A stretch of 64,000 nucleotides of DNA from NCBI RefSeq assembly GCF_020880815.1, contig NZ_JAJITD010000006.1, positions 186,001 through 250,000 on the forward strand, written 5' to 3'. The notes below the pieces were generated by a model. That model was given only the letters and a program-made list of their open reading frames with translations. It was not told where the DNA came from and ran no database searches. The stretch is from Paraburkholderia sejongensis (lineage in GTDB: Bacteria; Pseudomonadota; Gammaproteobacteria; Burkholderiales; Burkholderiaceae). Numbering within the stretch: the stretch's first letter is position 1; each line of letters opens with the position of its first letter. The translations under genes and the position numbers were made by a program. This document shows, in pieces, positions 1-9,225 of the stretch.

Positions 1-1
1 A

Positions 2-439
2 GGCGTGGTCGGCATCGCGTTCATACAGATGCTGCTGATCGGCATCGGCTTCATCGTGATGGGCATCCCCGGCGCCGGCCTGCTCGCGCTCGCGGTGCTG
101 CTGATCGGCATCATGCAGTTGCCCGCCACGCTGATCACGATACCGGTGATCGTGTTCGTGATCCTGACCGAAGGTGTCAGCACCGCGACGGTCATCTTCT
201 CGGTCTACGTGTTCGTCGCCGGTCTCGCCGACAACGTGCTCAAGCCGCTGCTGCTCGGGCGCGGCGTCGCGGTGCCGATGCCGGTCGTGCTGATCGGCGC
301 GCTCGGCGGAATGGTCACGGGCGGGGTGATCGGACTGTTCATCGGGCCCGTGATGCTGGCGGTCGGATATCAGCTGTTCTGGCGCTGGGTCAACGACCAG
401 CCGGAACCCAAGCCGTGTCAGACACACGTCGAACCCTGA
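2..439 (+). CDS. AI-2E family transporter, C-terminal part (cut by window edge)
   Basis: The visible 145 or so residues form four or five hydrophobic helices with the Gly-rich loops and the ADNVLKPLLLG segment typical of the C-terminal half of AI-2E/PerM family inner membrane permeases. The frame is open to the first bases of the window, so the true start lies upstream. Family members are about 350-370 residues, so more than half is missing here. The gene ends 18 bases before an efflux operon on the same strand and may be co-transcribed with it. The substrate cannot be inferred: the family name does not imply autoinducer transport in every member. Confidence 0.8.
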   Translation, partial: GVVGIAFIQMLLIGIGFIVMGIPGAGLLALAVLLIGIMQLPATLITIPVIVFVILTEGVSTATVIFSVYVFVAGLADNVLKPLLLGRGVAVPMPVVLIGALGGMVTGGVIGLFIGPVMLAVGYQLFWRWVNDQPEPKPCQTHVEP

Positions 440-457
440 GACGACGGGGACGGCGTC

Positions 458-2068
458 GTGTCGCCTTCACTGCACGCATCGGCAACGGCGGCGCGGCCGC
501 GCGCGGCGCTGTTCGTGGCCGCGCCGGCGCTGTGCGTGGTGGTGGGTGTCGCGGCGTCGGTCAGCGGCTGCATTCAGGTCGGTCCGGATTTTCATCCGCA
601 GCATGAAGCGTGGAGCGAGCACTGGAGCAGCGCGTCGATCGAGCAGCTCACGCGCCAGGCCGCGCAGCCCGACGTCCGCCAATGGTGGCAGGTCTTCGAC
701 GACCGCAACCTCGAACAACTGATGGCTCAGGCCGACGCCGGCAACGGCGATCTGAAGATCGCCGGCCTGCGCGTGATCGAGGCGCGCGCGCAACTGGGCA
801 TCGCGCTCGCGGGCCGCTACCCGCAGGTGCAGCAGGCCAACGCCGACGCGCTGTATTCGGCGGGCCGGCGCTCGGATGGCTTCGGCAATTCGCGCTCGAG
901 CGGCGCCTGGCAGTATGGAGCAAGTTTCAGCATCGGCTGGGAACTCGACTTCTGGGGGCGCTTCAGCCGCGCGATCGAATCCGCCGATGCCGGTTTCTTC
1001 GCCGCCCAGGCCAATCGCGACGCCGCGCTGGTGCTGTTGCATGCGCAACTCGCCGATACCTATTTCACGCTGCGTACCGCCGAAGCGCGGCTGCGGATCG
1101 CGCGCGACAACGCGGCTTTGCAAAAACGCAGCTACGACATCGCGCAGAAGCTGTTCAAGAGCGGCGAGAGCGACGAACTCGATCTGCAGCAGGCGAACAC
1201 GCAATACCTGGGAACGCTAAGCAGCATCCCCGATCTCGAGAGTCAGATCGTGCTCGCGCAGCATGCGCTGTCGGTGCTGCTCGGCCGGCCGCCGGGCCCG
1301 CTGCCCGAACTCGACGTGCAGCCCGGCAAGGAAGGCGTGCTGCCGCTCGTCGATCGCGCGGTATTGCAGCAGGTGCCCGCCGAGCTACTGTTGCGGCGTC
1401 CCGACGTACTCGCGGCCGAGTATCAGATGGCCGCGCAATCGGCGTTGATCGGCGTCGCGAAAGCCGATCTGTATCCGTCCGTGACGTTGCTCGGTTCGCT
1501 CGTGTGGAGCGCCAGTGCGCTCGCCGGCGCGCCGAGCACGCTGGCGCTCGCGGCCGGCCCCAGCGTCACGTGGAACGTGTTCGATCACGGCAGGATCGTC
1601 AACAACGTGCGCGTGCAGGACGTGCGGCTGCAACAGCTGACCGTCGCGTATCAGAACACCGTGCGCGAAGCGGCGCGCGAGGCCGACGATGCGGCGACCG
1701 CGATGCTCGCCGCGCTGCGGCGCGACCGGATTCTGGACGACGCGCAGGGGGCCGCACGGCGCTCGCTGACGCTCGCCAATACGATCTACCGCGAAGGCTA
1801 TTCGGACTTTCAGCGCGTGCTCGATGCGCAGCGCGCGTTGTTCGCGCAACAGGATGCGTACGTGGTCAACCGCAGCAATTCGATTGGCAGTCTGATCGCG
1901 CTGTACAAGGCGCTGGGCGGCGGCTGGTATGCGGAGCAGCCGCTGATCGACAGCGCGACGCGCGCGCAGATGCAACAGCGCACCGATTGGGGCGATCTGT
2001 TGAACGACGTGAGCGCGCCGGGGGCTGCTGCTGCCGCTCCTGCCGCCGCGCAGGGGGCCTCGCGATGA
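458..2068 (+). CDS. NodT/OprM-type efflux outer membrane lipoprotein
   Basis: 536 residues, the usual family length. A GTG start is followed by a long signal segment ending in SVSGC, a lipobox-like site at about residue 38, so the mature protein is probably a lipoprotein of the outer membrane. Two repeated outer-membrane-efflux domains follow, with typical features such as the WWQVF start, LLRRPDVLAAE and the ALGGGW ending. It would be the TolC-like exit duct of a tripartite pump. Its stop overlaps the start of the HlyD adaptor gene by ATGA, indicating translational coupling. The drug or metabolite exported is unknown; the partners resemble aromatic-acid efflux systems. Confidence 0.88.
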   Translation: MSPSLHASATAARPRAALFVAAPALCVVVGVAASVSGCIQVGPDFHPQHEAWSEHWSSASIEQLTRQAAQPDVRQWWQVFDDRNLEQLMAQADAGNGDLKIAGLRVIEARAQLGIALAGRYPQVQQANADALYSAGRRSDGFGNSRSSGAWQYGASFSIGWELDFWGRFSRAIESADAGFFAAQANRDAALVLLHAQLADTYFTLRTAEARLRIARDNAALQKRSYDIAQKLFKSGESDELDLQQANTQYLGTLSSIPDLESQIVLAQHALSVLLGRPPGPLPELDVQPGKEGVLPLVDRAVLQQVPAELLLRRPDVLAAEYQMAAQSALIGVAKADLYPSVTLLGSLVWSASALAGAPSTLALAAGPSVTWNVFDHGRIVNNVRVQDVRLQQLTVAYQNTVREAAREADDAATAMLAALRRDRILDDAQGAARRSLTLANTIYREGYSDFQRVLDAQRALFAQQDAYVVNRSNSIGSLIALYKALGGGWYAEQPLIDSATRAQMQQRTDWGDLLNDVSAPGAAAAAPAAAQGASR

Positions 2069-3270
2069 GCGATACGTCCAAGTCCTCCGGCGCCGCGCCG
2101 GCAAGTGCGGACGCTTCGGCTTCGCCAGCGGCGGCACCGCCACCGGCACCTGCACCGGCCCCGGCGGCACCGCCCCCGCCGCCATCATCGCCGCCGGCCG
2201 CCGAGCCTTCCGGCCGCGCGTTGAAGTGGGTAATCGGTCTGATCGTCGTCAGCCTGATCTGGTATCTGCTGGCCGATCGCCTGACGCCGTACACGCAACA
2301 GGCGCGCGTGCAGGCCTACGTCGTGCCGGTCGCCGCGGAAGTGTCGGGACGCGTGACGCGAGTCGCGGTGCACGACAACCAGCAGGTCAACGCCGGCGAC
2401 CTGCTGTTCGAAGTCGATGGCGAGCAATACCGGCTCGCCGCCGATCGCGCGCGCGCCGATCTGGAGACCACGCGCCGCCAGCTCGGCGCGAGCACCGCCG
2501 GGATCGATTCGGCGCGCGCGTCGCTGCGCGCGGCGATCGCGAACGAAGTCAAGGCGGCTCAGGACAGCGACCGTCTGGAAAGGCTGTACCGCGAAGACGA
2601 AGGCACCGTATCGCTGCGACGACTCGAAGTCGCGCGCGCGACTCACGAGCAGGCGCGCAGCCAAGTGGCGGCAGCACGCGCGGAGGTCGAACGCGCGCGC
2701 GAGCAGCAAGGCGGCGCGGAGCCGGACAACGCGCAGTTGCGCAGCGCGGCCGCGGCGCTCGCGAAAGCGGAACTCGATCTCGCGAATACGCGTGTGAACG
2801 CGCGCAGCGGCGGCGTGATCACCGATCTGCGTACCGAAGTCGGCCAGTTCACCGCGGCGGGCAATCCGGTAATGACGCTGATCGCGATCCGCGATGTGTG
2901 GATCAGCGCGGATATGACCGAAAACAATCTCGGCCATTTGCAGCCGGGCACCGAGGTGGCCATCGCACTCGATGCACTGCCCGGCGAGATTTTCCACGGC
3001 CGGATTCGCAGCATCGGCTACGGCGTGAGCGTCGGCCAGCCTACCGCGCCCGGCGCGTTGCCGTCGATCCAGAACAGCCGCGACTGGCTACGTCCCGCGC
3101 AGCGTTTTCCGGTGCTCGTCGAATTCGATGCAAACGAACGCGCCCGTTTGCGCAACGTCCGGGTCGGCGGGCAAGCCGAGGTGATGGCGTTTCCGAGTGC
3201 GAACAATCCGCTCAATCCGCTGGGCAGGCTGTTTCTGCGCGCGATGAGTTGGGTCTCCTATCTTTACTGA
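2065..3270 (+). CDS. HlyD/EmrA-type membrane fusion protein of efflux pump
   Basis: 401 residues. The N-terminus is a low-complexity Ala/Pro/Ser cytoplasmic segment (about residues 8-50), then one transmembrane helix (about 53-73). A biotinyl-lipoyl-like half follows (QARVQAYVVPVAAEVSGRV), then a coiled-coil hairpin rich in Ala, Arg and Glu, and the returning barrel region (GVITDLRTEVGQFTAAGNPV). This is the periplasmic adaptor that joins the inner membrane component to the NodT-type duct encoded just upstream. The start is taken at the ATG that overlaps the upstream stop codon. The unusually long Pro/Ala leader is odd but still in frame and has the same codon bias as the rest. Confidence 0.88.
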   Translation: MSDTSKSSGAAPASADASASPAAAPPPAPAPAPAAPPPPPSSPPAAEPSGRALKWVIGLIVVSLIWYLLADRLTPYTQQARVQAYVVPVAAEVSGRVTRVAVHDNQQVNAGDLLFEVDGEQYRLAADRARADLETTRRQLGASTAGIDSARASLRAAIANEVKAAQDSDRLERLYREDEGTVSLRRLEVARATHEQARSQVAAARAEVERAREQQGGAEPDNAQLRSAAAALAKAELDLANTRVNARSGGVITDLRTEVGQFTAAGNPVMTLIAIRDVWISADMTENNLGHLQPGTEVAIALDALPGEIFHGRIRSIGYGVSVGQPTAPGALPSIQNSRDWLRPAQRFPVLVEFDANERARLRNVRVGGQAEVMAFPSANNPLNPLGRLFLRAMSWVSYLY

Positions 3271-3283
3271 ACCGAACGACGCA

Positions 3284-4324
3284 ATGAGCACGCTAGACCC
3301 CAGGCTGCTGGTTTCCGGACAGCGCGCGCTACGAATGGCAAGCGGCACCGCGCTGTGTCTCGCGCTCAGCTTCGCGCTCGGCTTGCCGATTCCGGTCGTG
3401 GCGCCCGTGTTCGCGGTGTTCCTGCTGGCGACGCAGACCCGCCCGCTGTCGTTGCGGCAGGCGCTGGCCGTCGCGCTGGTGGTCGGCCTGACCGCGGGCA
3501 GCGGTCTGTTGCTGGTGCCGCTGCTGCGCCACTATGCATTGGCCGGCGTGCTGCTGATCGCGCTGCTGCTGTTCGTCGCCTTTCGCTATGGGCTGCGCGG
3601 CGGCAGCAGTCTGGTCGCGACCTTCCTCGCCGCCGGCCTGACGATGATTTCCGCGGCGGGGACCGCGGACCTGCAACTGGCGGCGACCGTCGTCGGCGCG
3701 CTGGTCAAGGGGCTGCTGCTGGCGTTGCTGGTCTCGATCGTCGCGCACCGGCTGTTTCCCGACAACGCGGCAGCTCGGCCCGCGCCGGCCGCCGCGCGCG
3801 TGTCCGACGCCCAGGCGACGTACATCGCGCTGCGCGCCGCACTCGTGGTGATGCCCGCGTATCTGCTGGCGCTCACCGATCCGGCCAGCTATATGCCGAT
3901 CATCATGAAATCCGTCAGCCTCGGCCGGCAAAGCTGCACCGCGACCGCGCGCAGCGCAGCGCGCGATCTGCTCGGCTCGACGCTGCTCGGCGGCCTTCTC
4001 GCAATCGCATTCTGGTTTGCTCTCAAGCTGTTCCCGCAACTATGGATGTTCTTTCTATGGATGCTGCTGTTCGGTCTGCTGGTCGGGCGCAAGCTGTTCC
4101 GGCTCGCGCCGACCCGCAACTCGCCGGGCTTCTGGCTGAACGGCCTCGTCACGATGATCATTTTGCTCGGCCAGTCGGTGCAGGACAGCGCGGCCGGCAA
4201 GGACGTGTATCGCGCGTTCGCGATCCGCATGGGGCTGTTCGTGGCCGTCACGCTTTACGCGTGCGGGATGATTCTGATCCTCGACCGCAGGCGCGTTAGC
4301 CGCGACGCCGGGGAGACAGCGTGA
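3284..4324 (+). CDS. DUF2955 inner membrane protein of efflux operon
   Basis: 346 residues with roughly ten hydrophobic helices in two halves separated by a short Pro/Ala-rich loop near residue 165. The pattern, length and neighbours match DUF2955 proteins, related in layout to FUSC/AaeB-type aromatic acid exporters, which work with a HlyD adaptor. It lies 13 bases after the adaptor gene and overlaps the next gene by four bases (GTGATAG), so the four genes read as one operon. I infer that it is the inner membrane component of the pump. No substrate-specific residue can be pointed to. Confidence 0.8.
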   Translation: MSTLDPRLLVSGQRALRMASGTALCLALSFALGLPIPVVAPVFAVFLLATQTRPLSLRQALAVALVVGLTAGSGLLLVPLLRHYALAGVLLIALLLFVAFRYGLRGGSSLVATFLAAGLTMISAAGTADLQLAATVVGALVKGLLLALLVSIVAHRLFPDNAAARPAPAAARVSDAQATYIALRAALVVMPAYLLALTDPASYMPIIMKSVSLGRQSCTATARSAARDLLGSTLLGGLLAIAFWFALKLFPQLWMFFLWMLLFGLLVGRKLFRLAPTRNSPGFWLNGLVTMIILLGQSVQDSAAGKDVYRAFAIRMGLFVAVTLYACGMILILDRRRVSRDAGETA

Positions 4325-4707
4325 TAGACGATCCCGAACGCAGCGCCGTCAAACGGGTGGGCGCGCGCGAAATCCTGCGCGAGTTCTGCGTGACGCTGTG
4401 GTACATGCGCACGATCCTGGGCTTCATGCTCGGGCTGTTCGTCGTGCTCAGTATTGCGATGTACTACTACGGCGGTGCGGTCGAGACCGTGAACAGAACG
4501 CCTGCGTCGCTCGGACAAACCTGGTATTTGTGCGCGATTACCGCACTGACGATCGGCTATGGCGACGTCGTGCCGACCACCGCGTTCGGGCGCATCGATG
4601 CGGTGCTGCTCGGACTGATCGGGCTGCTGTTCATCGGCCTGATTACAGCCGCGGCGGTCAGAGGCGTGCAGGAGGCCGCGCATGGCGCGGCCCCGCACAA
4701 TCAGTAG
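4321..4707 (+). CDS. Two-helix potassium channel family protein
   Basis: 128 residues with a helix at about 33-50, a re-entrant pore segment and a second helix at about 92-112. Residues 77-82 read TIGYGD, the potassium selectivity filter, in the context CAITALTIGYGDVVP. There is no cytoplasmic RCK or cyclic-nucleotide domain, so it is a minimal KcsA-like pore. The GTG start overlaps the stop of the DUF2955 gene, so it is translated with the efflux pump. Co-operonic placement suggests a role in balancing membrane potential during export, but that is inference; it could simply have been captured by the operon. Confidence 0.85.
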   Translation: MIDDPERSAVKRVGAREILREFCVTLWYMRTILGFMLGLFVVLSIAMYYYGGAVETVNRTPASLGQTWYLCAITALTIGYGDVVPTTAFGRIDAVLLGLIGLLFIGLITAAAVRGVQEAAHGAAPHNQ

Positions 4708-4754
4708 CGATCCGCGAAACACGAGTAATACGCCCCAACCGACAGGAATGCGCA

Positions 4755-5756
4755 ATGTGCGTGCTTTGGGTATCCGCCAGGTCAGCCTGCAGACGTGCCG
4801 CCGGATTGTGCGGGTGGCTCGCGCTCGCGTTGACCCTGTTGCCATGCGCCACCTACGCGCAGAACCCGCCGGGCCAGCTATCGAGCAATACGGTGATCGG
4901 CGGCAACGTGAAGCGGCACGCGGACGCCGTGCTCGCGGTGATGAGCTACACGACGGTGCCGGACGTGACCACCAGCAACCTGTCGGTGAACAACGGGCTG
5001 ACCGGCAATCCCGGTTTCGCGCAGTCGCAGTTCGGCGGCGGCTTCACGCTCAGCAAGAAGTTTCCGCTGTACCTGGAAGGCACGCTCGCGTATAGCCGCT
5101 ACGATCCGGTATTCGTCGCGACCGATGGCGCGGAGCAGCGCTCGGTGCCGACCGCGTGGAACACGTTCAGCGGCACCGTGGGTATCGGCTGGGACTTTCG
5201 GATCACTGACGAACTGGTGTTCCGGCCGATCCTGAACGGAACGATCGGGCGCGTGTCCAGCGATCTGAAAGTGGGGCAAACGATCTTCAATCACGTCACC
5301 GACAGCAACCTGCAGTTTCTCCAGAACGGCTCGCTCGATGCGTACGGCTACGGCGGCTCGCTGGTGCTCGACTACGAGCACTATCGGGAGAACTACGAGA
5401 TCGATGCCGAGCTACGCGCGACCGACATCTATCTACGCAGTTTCGGCGGCTCGTCCGAAGCGGTGCAGGGGTCGGCGATGGCGCAGCAGGTGAGTCTCTG
5501 GACCCGCTGGCGCGCGCCCACCGGCTGGCGCGCGCTCGACCGGCCGGTGCGCTATGTGCTCGAAGCCGCGTACTCGCACTACTTCGGCGACAGCGCCGGC
5601 GTGCTGGGTTTCAATGACCTCACGTCGCTCGGCGTCGGCCTCGAACTCGACAGCAGCAAATATCCGATCATCATCACGCGCACGCGGGCGATGGTGCGCT
5701 ATGTGTTCGGGCACAACGTGCACGGCATATCGTTCGGGTTCGCGATCAGTTTCTAG
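4755..5756 (+). CDS. Secreted beta-barrel-like outer membrane protein
   Basis: 333 residues from the ATG at 4755. Residues 1-35 form a cleavable signal peptide (hydrophobic stretch ending ATYAQ). The mature part alternates short amphipathic strands and ends in GFAISF, with a terminal Phe as in BAM-assembled barrels. It resembles solitary autotransporter-like barrel proteins of Burkholderia but has no passenger domain. The open frame extends further upstream without a credible signal, so the inner ATG is preferred. It follows the pump operon by 47 bases and may be its distal gene. It overlaps the convergent lysA gene by four bases. Function unknown. Confidence 0.7.
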   Translation: MCVLWVSARSACRRAAGLCGWLALALTLLPCATYAQNPPGQLSSNTVIGGNVKRHADAVLAVMSYTTVPDVTTSNLSVNNGLTGNPGFAQSQFGGGFTLSKKFPLYLEGTLAYSRYDPVFVATDGAEQRSVPTAWNTFSGTVGIGWDFRITDELVFRPILNGTIGRVSSDLKVGQTIFNHVTDSNLQFLQNGSLDAYGYGGSLVLDYEHYRENYEIDAELRATDIYLRSFGGSSEAVQGSAMAQQVSLWTRWRAPTGWRALDRPVRYVLEAAYSHYFGDSAGVLGFNDLTSLGVGLELDSSKYPIIITRTRAMVRYVFGHNVHGISFGFAISF

Positions 5757-7039
5757 CAGGCTTCGAGCGCGAGCAATTCGTCGATATGTTGCCGGCGCCG
5801 GATCAGCCGCGCGTGACCGTGCTCGATCAACACTTCGGGCGCGAGCGGCCGGCTGTTGTAGTTCGATGACATCGACGCACCGTACGCGCCAGCGTCATGA
5901 AACACGATCAGGTCGCCCACCGCGGGCGCCGGCAACTCACGACTCGTGACGATGCCGCCTTCGGCCTGCGTGAACACGTCGCCCGCTTCGCACAGCGGAC
6001 CCGCTACCGTGCAAGCGGCGGCCGGCGCGCTGCTCGGCGTGCCGTCGGGCTTCAGCACACTGATCTCGTGATGGCTGCCATAGAACGATGGCCGCACCAG
6101 ATCGTTGAAGCCCGCGTCGATCAGCGCGAATTGCCGCGACGGTCGCCGGCTCAGCGCATGCACTTCGGCGACCAGCGCGCCCGCCTGCGCGACCAGAAAG
6201 CGCCCCGGCTCGATTTCGAGTCGCACCCGATGACCGAAATGCGCTTCGATGCGCTGGCGCGCGTCGTCCCACAGGCGGAAGTAATGCGCGGTATCGACCG
6301 CCGCGTCGCCGTCGCGATACGGGACCGACAGACCGCCGCCCGCCGAAATCGCTTCGATATCGTGATCGAGTTGCGCGACCGCATCGACCATCGCGTCGCA
6401 GACGCGCGCCAGATGCGTGTAATCGACGCCGGAGCCGATATGCATGTGCAGCCCGACGAGCTTGAGCCGGTAGCGGCGCACGAGTTCGAGCGCGCGCGGC
6501 AGGTCGTCGCGCCAGATGCCGTGCTTGCTGTGCTCGCCGCCGGTGTTGGTCTTGTTGCTGTGGCCATGGCCGAAGCCCGGATTGATTCGAAGCCACACGC
6601 GATGGCCTTCGCTCGCGTGGCGGCCGAGCCGCTCGAGCATGTCGAGCGAGCCGGCGTTGACGGTGATGTTGTGCGCGAGCACGGTGGCGAGTGTCGCGTG
6701 GTCGAGAACGTCGGCGGTGAAGACGACGCCTTCGGCCGCGTGGTGCGGGGTGGATTCAGCGGCGGGTTCGGCCGCAGGTTCAGCCGCGGGTTCGGCCTTA
6801 AAGCCCGCAGCAAAACTACGCGCGAGTTCACCCGCCGAAACCGCATCGACCACCACCCCTTCCGCGCGCATCAGCTTCAGGATATGCAGGTTCGAACACG
6901 CCTTCTGCGCGAAGCGGATCGTATCGAAGCTGCGCAGTTCGGCGATGCGCTGGCGGATCGTAGCGGCGTCATAAACCCACAGAGGCGTGCCGTATCGGCG
7001 CGCGAGTTCGGCGAGTTGGCGCGGATTGAAGGGTGTCAT
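5753..7039 (-). CDS. lysA: Diaminopimelate decarboxylase
   Basis: PLP-dependent fold-type III decarboxylase that converts meso-diaminopimelate to lysine in the cytoplasm. The PLP lysine is in FAQKACSN (K46 counted from the chosen start). HIGSG, EPGRFLV and CEAGDVF supply the phosphate-binding and substrate or dimer-interface motifs. About 428 residues, typical of the family. I prefer the inner ATG because GGAAC lies just upstream; a start 12 bases earlier is possible. A LysR regulator is divergent, exactly the lysR-lysA layout of Escherichia coli. Odd: an in-frame AEPA tandem repeat is inserted around residues 82-96. Confidence 0.92.
   Translation of the reverse strand: MTPFNPRQLAELARRYGTPLWVYDAATIRQRIAELRSFDTIRFAQKACSNLHILKLMRAEGVVVDAVSAGELARSFAAGFKAEPAAEPAAEPAAESTPHHAAEGVVFTADVLDHATLATVLAHNITVNAGSLDMLERLGRHASEGHRVWLRINPGFGHGHSNKTNTGGEHSKHGIWRDDLPRALELVRRYRLKLVGLHMHIGSGVDYTHLARVCDAMVDAVAQLDHDIEAISAGGGLSVPYRDGDAAVDTAHYFRLWDDARQRIEAHFGHRVRLEIEPGRFLVAQAGALVAEVHALSRRPSRQFALIDAGFNDLVRPSFYGSHHEISVLKPDGTPSSAPAAACTVAGPLCEAGDVFTQAEGGIVTSRELPAPAVGDLIVFHDAGAYGASMSSNYNSRPLAPEVLIEHGHARLIRRRQHIDELLALEAC
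6752..6797 (-). repeat. 12-bp tandem repeat inside lysA (AEPA units)
   Basis: Three near-identical 12-base units plus one degenerate unit (GCGGGTTCGGCC, GCAGGTTCAGCC and variants on the plus strand) encode an AEPA-AEPA-AEPA run in the lysA protein. The repeat length is a multiple of three, so copy number change keeps the frame. The insertion lies between the PLP-lysine strand and the next barrel strand, where a surface loop is likely. Confidence 0.8.
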
Positions 7040-7164
7040 GTTGCGTTCCATGTCGGGGCGTGATGAAGCAGAAGCAAGCAGAAGCCGACATGATGCGGTT
7101 CACTCTTCATTCAGTAAAATACCAATTTGTCGCTCGGCTATTCACTACTGATATAGGGCCGCAA

Positions 7165-8097
7165 ATGGCACTCACGCACCGCCACATCGAAGTATTTCGC
7201 GCGCTGATGACCGCCGGCAGCGTCACCAAGGCGGCCGAGATGCTGTTCACGTCGCAGCCCACCGTGAGCCGCGAACTCGCGCGGATGGAGCAAAGCATCG
7301 GCTTCGCGCTGTTCGAGCGCGTGCAGGGCCGCTTGCGCCCCACTCAGGCGGCGCTGACGCTGTTCGACGAAATCCGGCGTGCGTATGTCGGACTCGAACG
7401 GGTCGCATCGACGGCGGCCGCGCTGCGTGCATTCAAGGGCGGCCAGTTGTCGGCGATCGCGCTGCCGATGTTCTCGCATTCGATCCTGCCGGGCGCGGTC
7501 AAACGCTTTCACGATGCGCAGGCGGGCGTCAGCGTATCGATCGCGACGCAGGAATCGCCATTTCTGGAGGAATGGCTGACCGCGCAGCGCTACGACCTCG
7601 GCCTCACCGAGCACGATCGCCCGCCGCCCGGCACGCGCCTGACGCCGCTGCTCGAAGTCGATGAAGTGTGCGTGCTGCCCGATGGGCATCCGCTGCTCGG
7701 CAAGCGTGTGATTGCGTTGAAAGACTTCGCGGACCAGCCGTTCATCAGCCTGTCCGCGAACGATCCGTACCGGCTGCAAATCGACGAAGCATTCGCGCAA
7801 GCGGGCATCGAGCGTCGGTTGGTGGTCGAAACGCCGACTGCGGTTTCCGTGTGCAGCTTCGTGCGGCAAGGGCTTGGCATCGCGATCGTCAATCCGCTGA
7901 CCGCGATCGACTTCGCCGGCCGCGATCTGCACATTCGGCCGCTTGCGCTGTCACTGCCGTTTCGGGTCAGCGTGATCCGTCCCGAACACCGGCCCGCGCA
8001 ACCGCTCGTGGATGCGTTCGTCGAAGCGCTGCAAAGCGAAGCCGCGGGGCTGCGACTACAATTGAAACGCCACACCGGGCAGAGACGGTCAGCGTAA
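7165..8097 (+). CDS. lysR: LysR-type activator of lysA
   Basis: 310 residues from the ATG at 7165 (the frame is open further upstream but those codons look non-coding). The N-terminal winged HTH reads HIEVFRALMTAGSVTKAAEML followed by TSQPTVSRELARME, and the periplasmic-binding-like effector domain follows. Transcribed divergently from lysA with about 125 bases between starts, as in the classic LysR/LysA pair in which LysR activates lysA in response to diaminopimelate. The assignment rests on family plus context. The shared intergenic region should contain its operator, but I did not find a clear T-N11-A site. Confidence 0.88.
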   Translation: MALTHRHIEVFRALMTAGSVTKAAEMLFTSQPTVSRELARMEQSIGFALFERVQGRLRPTQAALTLFDEIRRAYVGLERVASTAAALRAFKGGQLSAIALPMFSHSILPGAVKRFHDAQAGVSVSIATQESPFLEEWLTAQRYDLGLTEHDRPPPGTRLTPLLEVDEVCVLPDGHPLLGKRVIALKDFADQPFISLSANDPYRLQIDEAFAQAGIERRLVVETPTAVSVCSFVRQGLGIAIVNPLTAIDFAGRDLHIRPLALSLPFRVSVIRPEHRPAQPLVDAFVEALQSEAAGLRLQLKRHTGQRRSA

Positions 8098-8360
8098 TTC
8101 GAGCGGTTGATGCGGTCGTAACACGGTGATACCGCGGTAATACGCGGTCAGAACGCAGTCACGACGGCAGTCCCTCTTCTCACTCTCGAGCGAAGCCGCG
8201 CCGAACCCGGCGCGTTCGCCGGTACCGCCCCGCCGGTCATCCGCCCCGCACACCGGGCACGTTTCAAGCTCAACTCAACTGCATACCGATGCGGGCGCGC
8301 CTCACGCCCGCGTCATGTCGGAGTCCTTAAACGTCGTAGGCCATCAACAGGAGTTCCCAA

Positions 8361-9206
8361 ATGATGAATCGAGACAATCCCGTCTGGCTGATTACCGGCT
8401 GTTCGACCGGCTTCGGCCGCGAACTCGCGAAGCTCGTGCTCGAACGCGGCTGGCGCGCGGTCGTCACCGCGCGCGATGCGTCGAAAGTGACGGACATCGC
8501 CGCGGGTCACGGCGACCGCGCGCTGGTGCTGCCGCTCGACGTAACCAATCGCGCGCAGATCGCCACCGTCGTCGAGCAGGCGAAGCGCCACTTCGGCCGC
8601 ATCGACGCGCTCGTCAACAACGCGGGCTATGGCTATCTGGCCGCGATCGAGGAAGGTGAGGACAGCGAAGTCCGCGCGATGTTCGAGACCAACGTGTTCG
8701 GTCTCATCGACATGACGAAAGCGGTGCTGCCGATCATGCGCGAGCAGCGCAGCGGGTTGATCGTCAACGTGTCGTCGATCGGGGGGGTGACGAGTTTCGC
8801 GGCGACCGGCTACTACCACGCGACCAAATATGCGGTGGAAGGTCTGTCGGAATCGCTCGCGCTCGAAGTGAAGCCCCTCGGCATCGGCGTGCTGATCGTC
8901 GAGCCGGGGCCATTCCGCACCAATTGGGCGGGACCGTCGATCAAGGAATCGGCCATCCGGCTCGACGCATACGAGGCGACCGCCGGCGAGCGCCGCAAGC
9001 AAACCGCCGCGCGCAGCGGCAACCAGGCGGGCGACCCGGTGCGTGCCGCGCAGGCGATCATCGATGCCGCGCTATCGGACCAACCCCCATTACGCCTGCT
9101 GCTCGGCAAGACCGCGCTCGATCTCGCCTACAAGAAACTCGAGTTGATGCGCGCGGATTTCGACAACTGGCGGGCGACCACTGAGGGAGCGGATTACCCG
9201 GAATGA
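8361..9206 (+). CDS. SDR family oxidoreductase
   Basis: 281 residues, classical short-chain dehydrogenase/reductase. The cofactor motif TGCSTGFG is at residues 13-20, NNAG at about 87-90, the catalytic Ser in VNVSSIGG, and YHATK supplies the Tyr and Lys. A CAGGAG ribosome site sits just upstream of the start. The extended C-terminus after the catalytic region resembles SDRs acting on retinol or steroid-like substrates, but substrate is not predictable. The gene stands alone: about 260 bases without a gene precede it and a convergent rubredoxin gene follows. Confidence 0.85.
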   Translation: MMNRDNPVWLITGCSTGFGRELAKLVLERGWRAVVTARDASKVTDIAAGHGDRALVLPLDVTNRAQIATVVEQAKRHFGRIDALVNNAGYGYLAAIEEGEDSEVRAMFETNVFGLIDMTKAVLPIMREQRSGLIVNVSSIGGVTSFAATGYYHATKYAVEGLSESLALEVKPLGIGVLIVEPGPFRTNWAGPSIKESAIRLDAYEATAGERRKQTAARSGNQAGDPVRAAQAIIDAALSDQPPLRLLLGKTALDLAYKKLELMRADFDNWRATTEGADYPE

Positions 9207-9225
9207 ACTGCGTGGAACAAACGCG

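Noticed and set aside
610..3270. An 886-residue open frame spanning two efflux genes
   Set aside because: It joins an off-frame shadow of the outer membrane gene (Arg/Ala-rich nonsense) to the genuine HlyD protein; the real start is the ATG at 2065.
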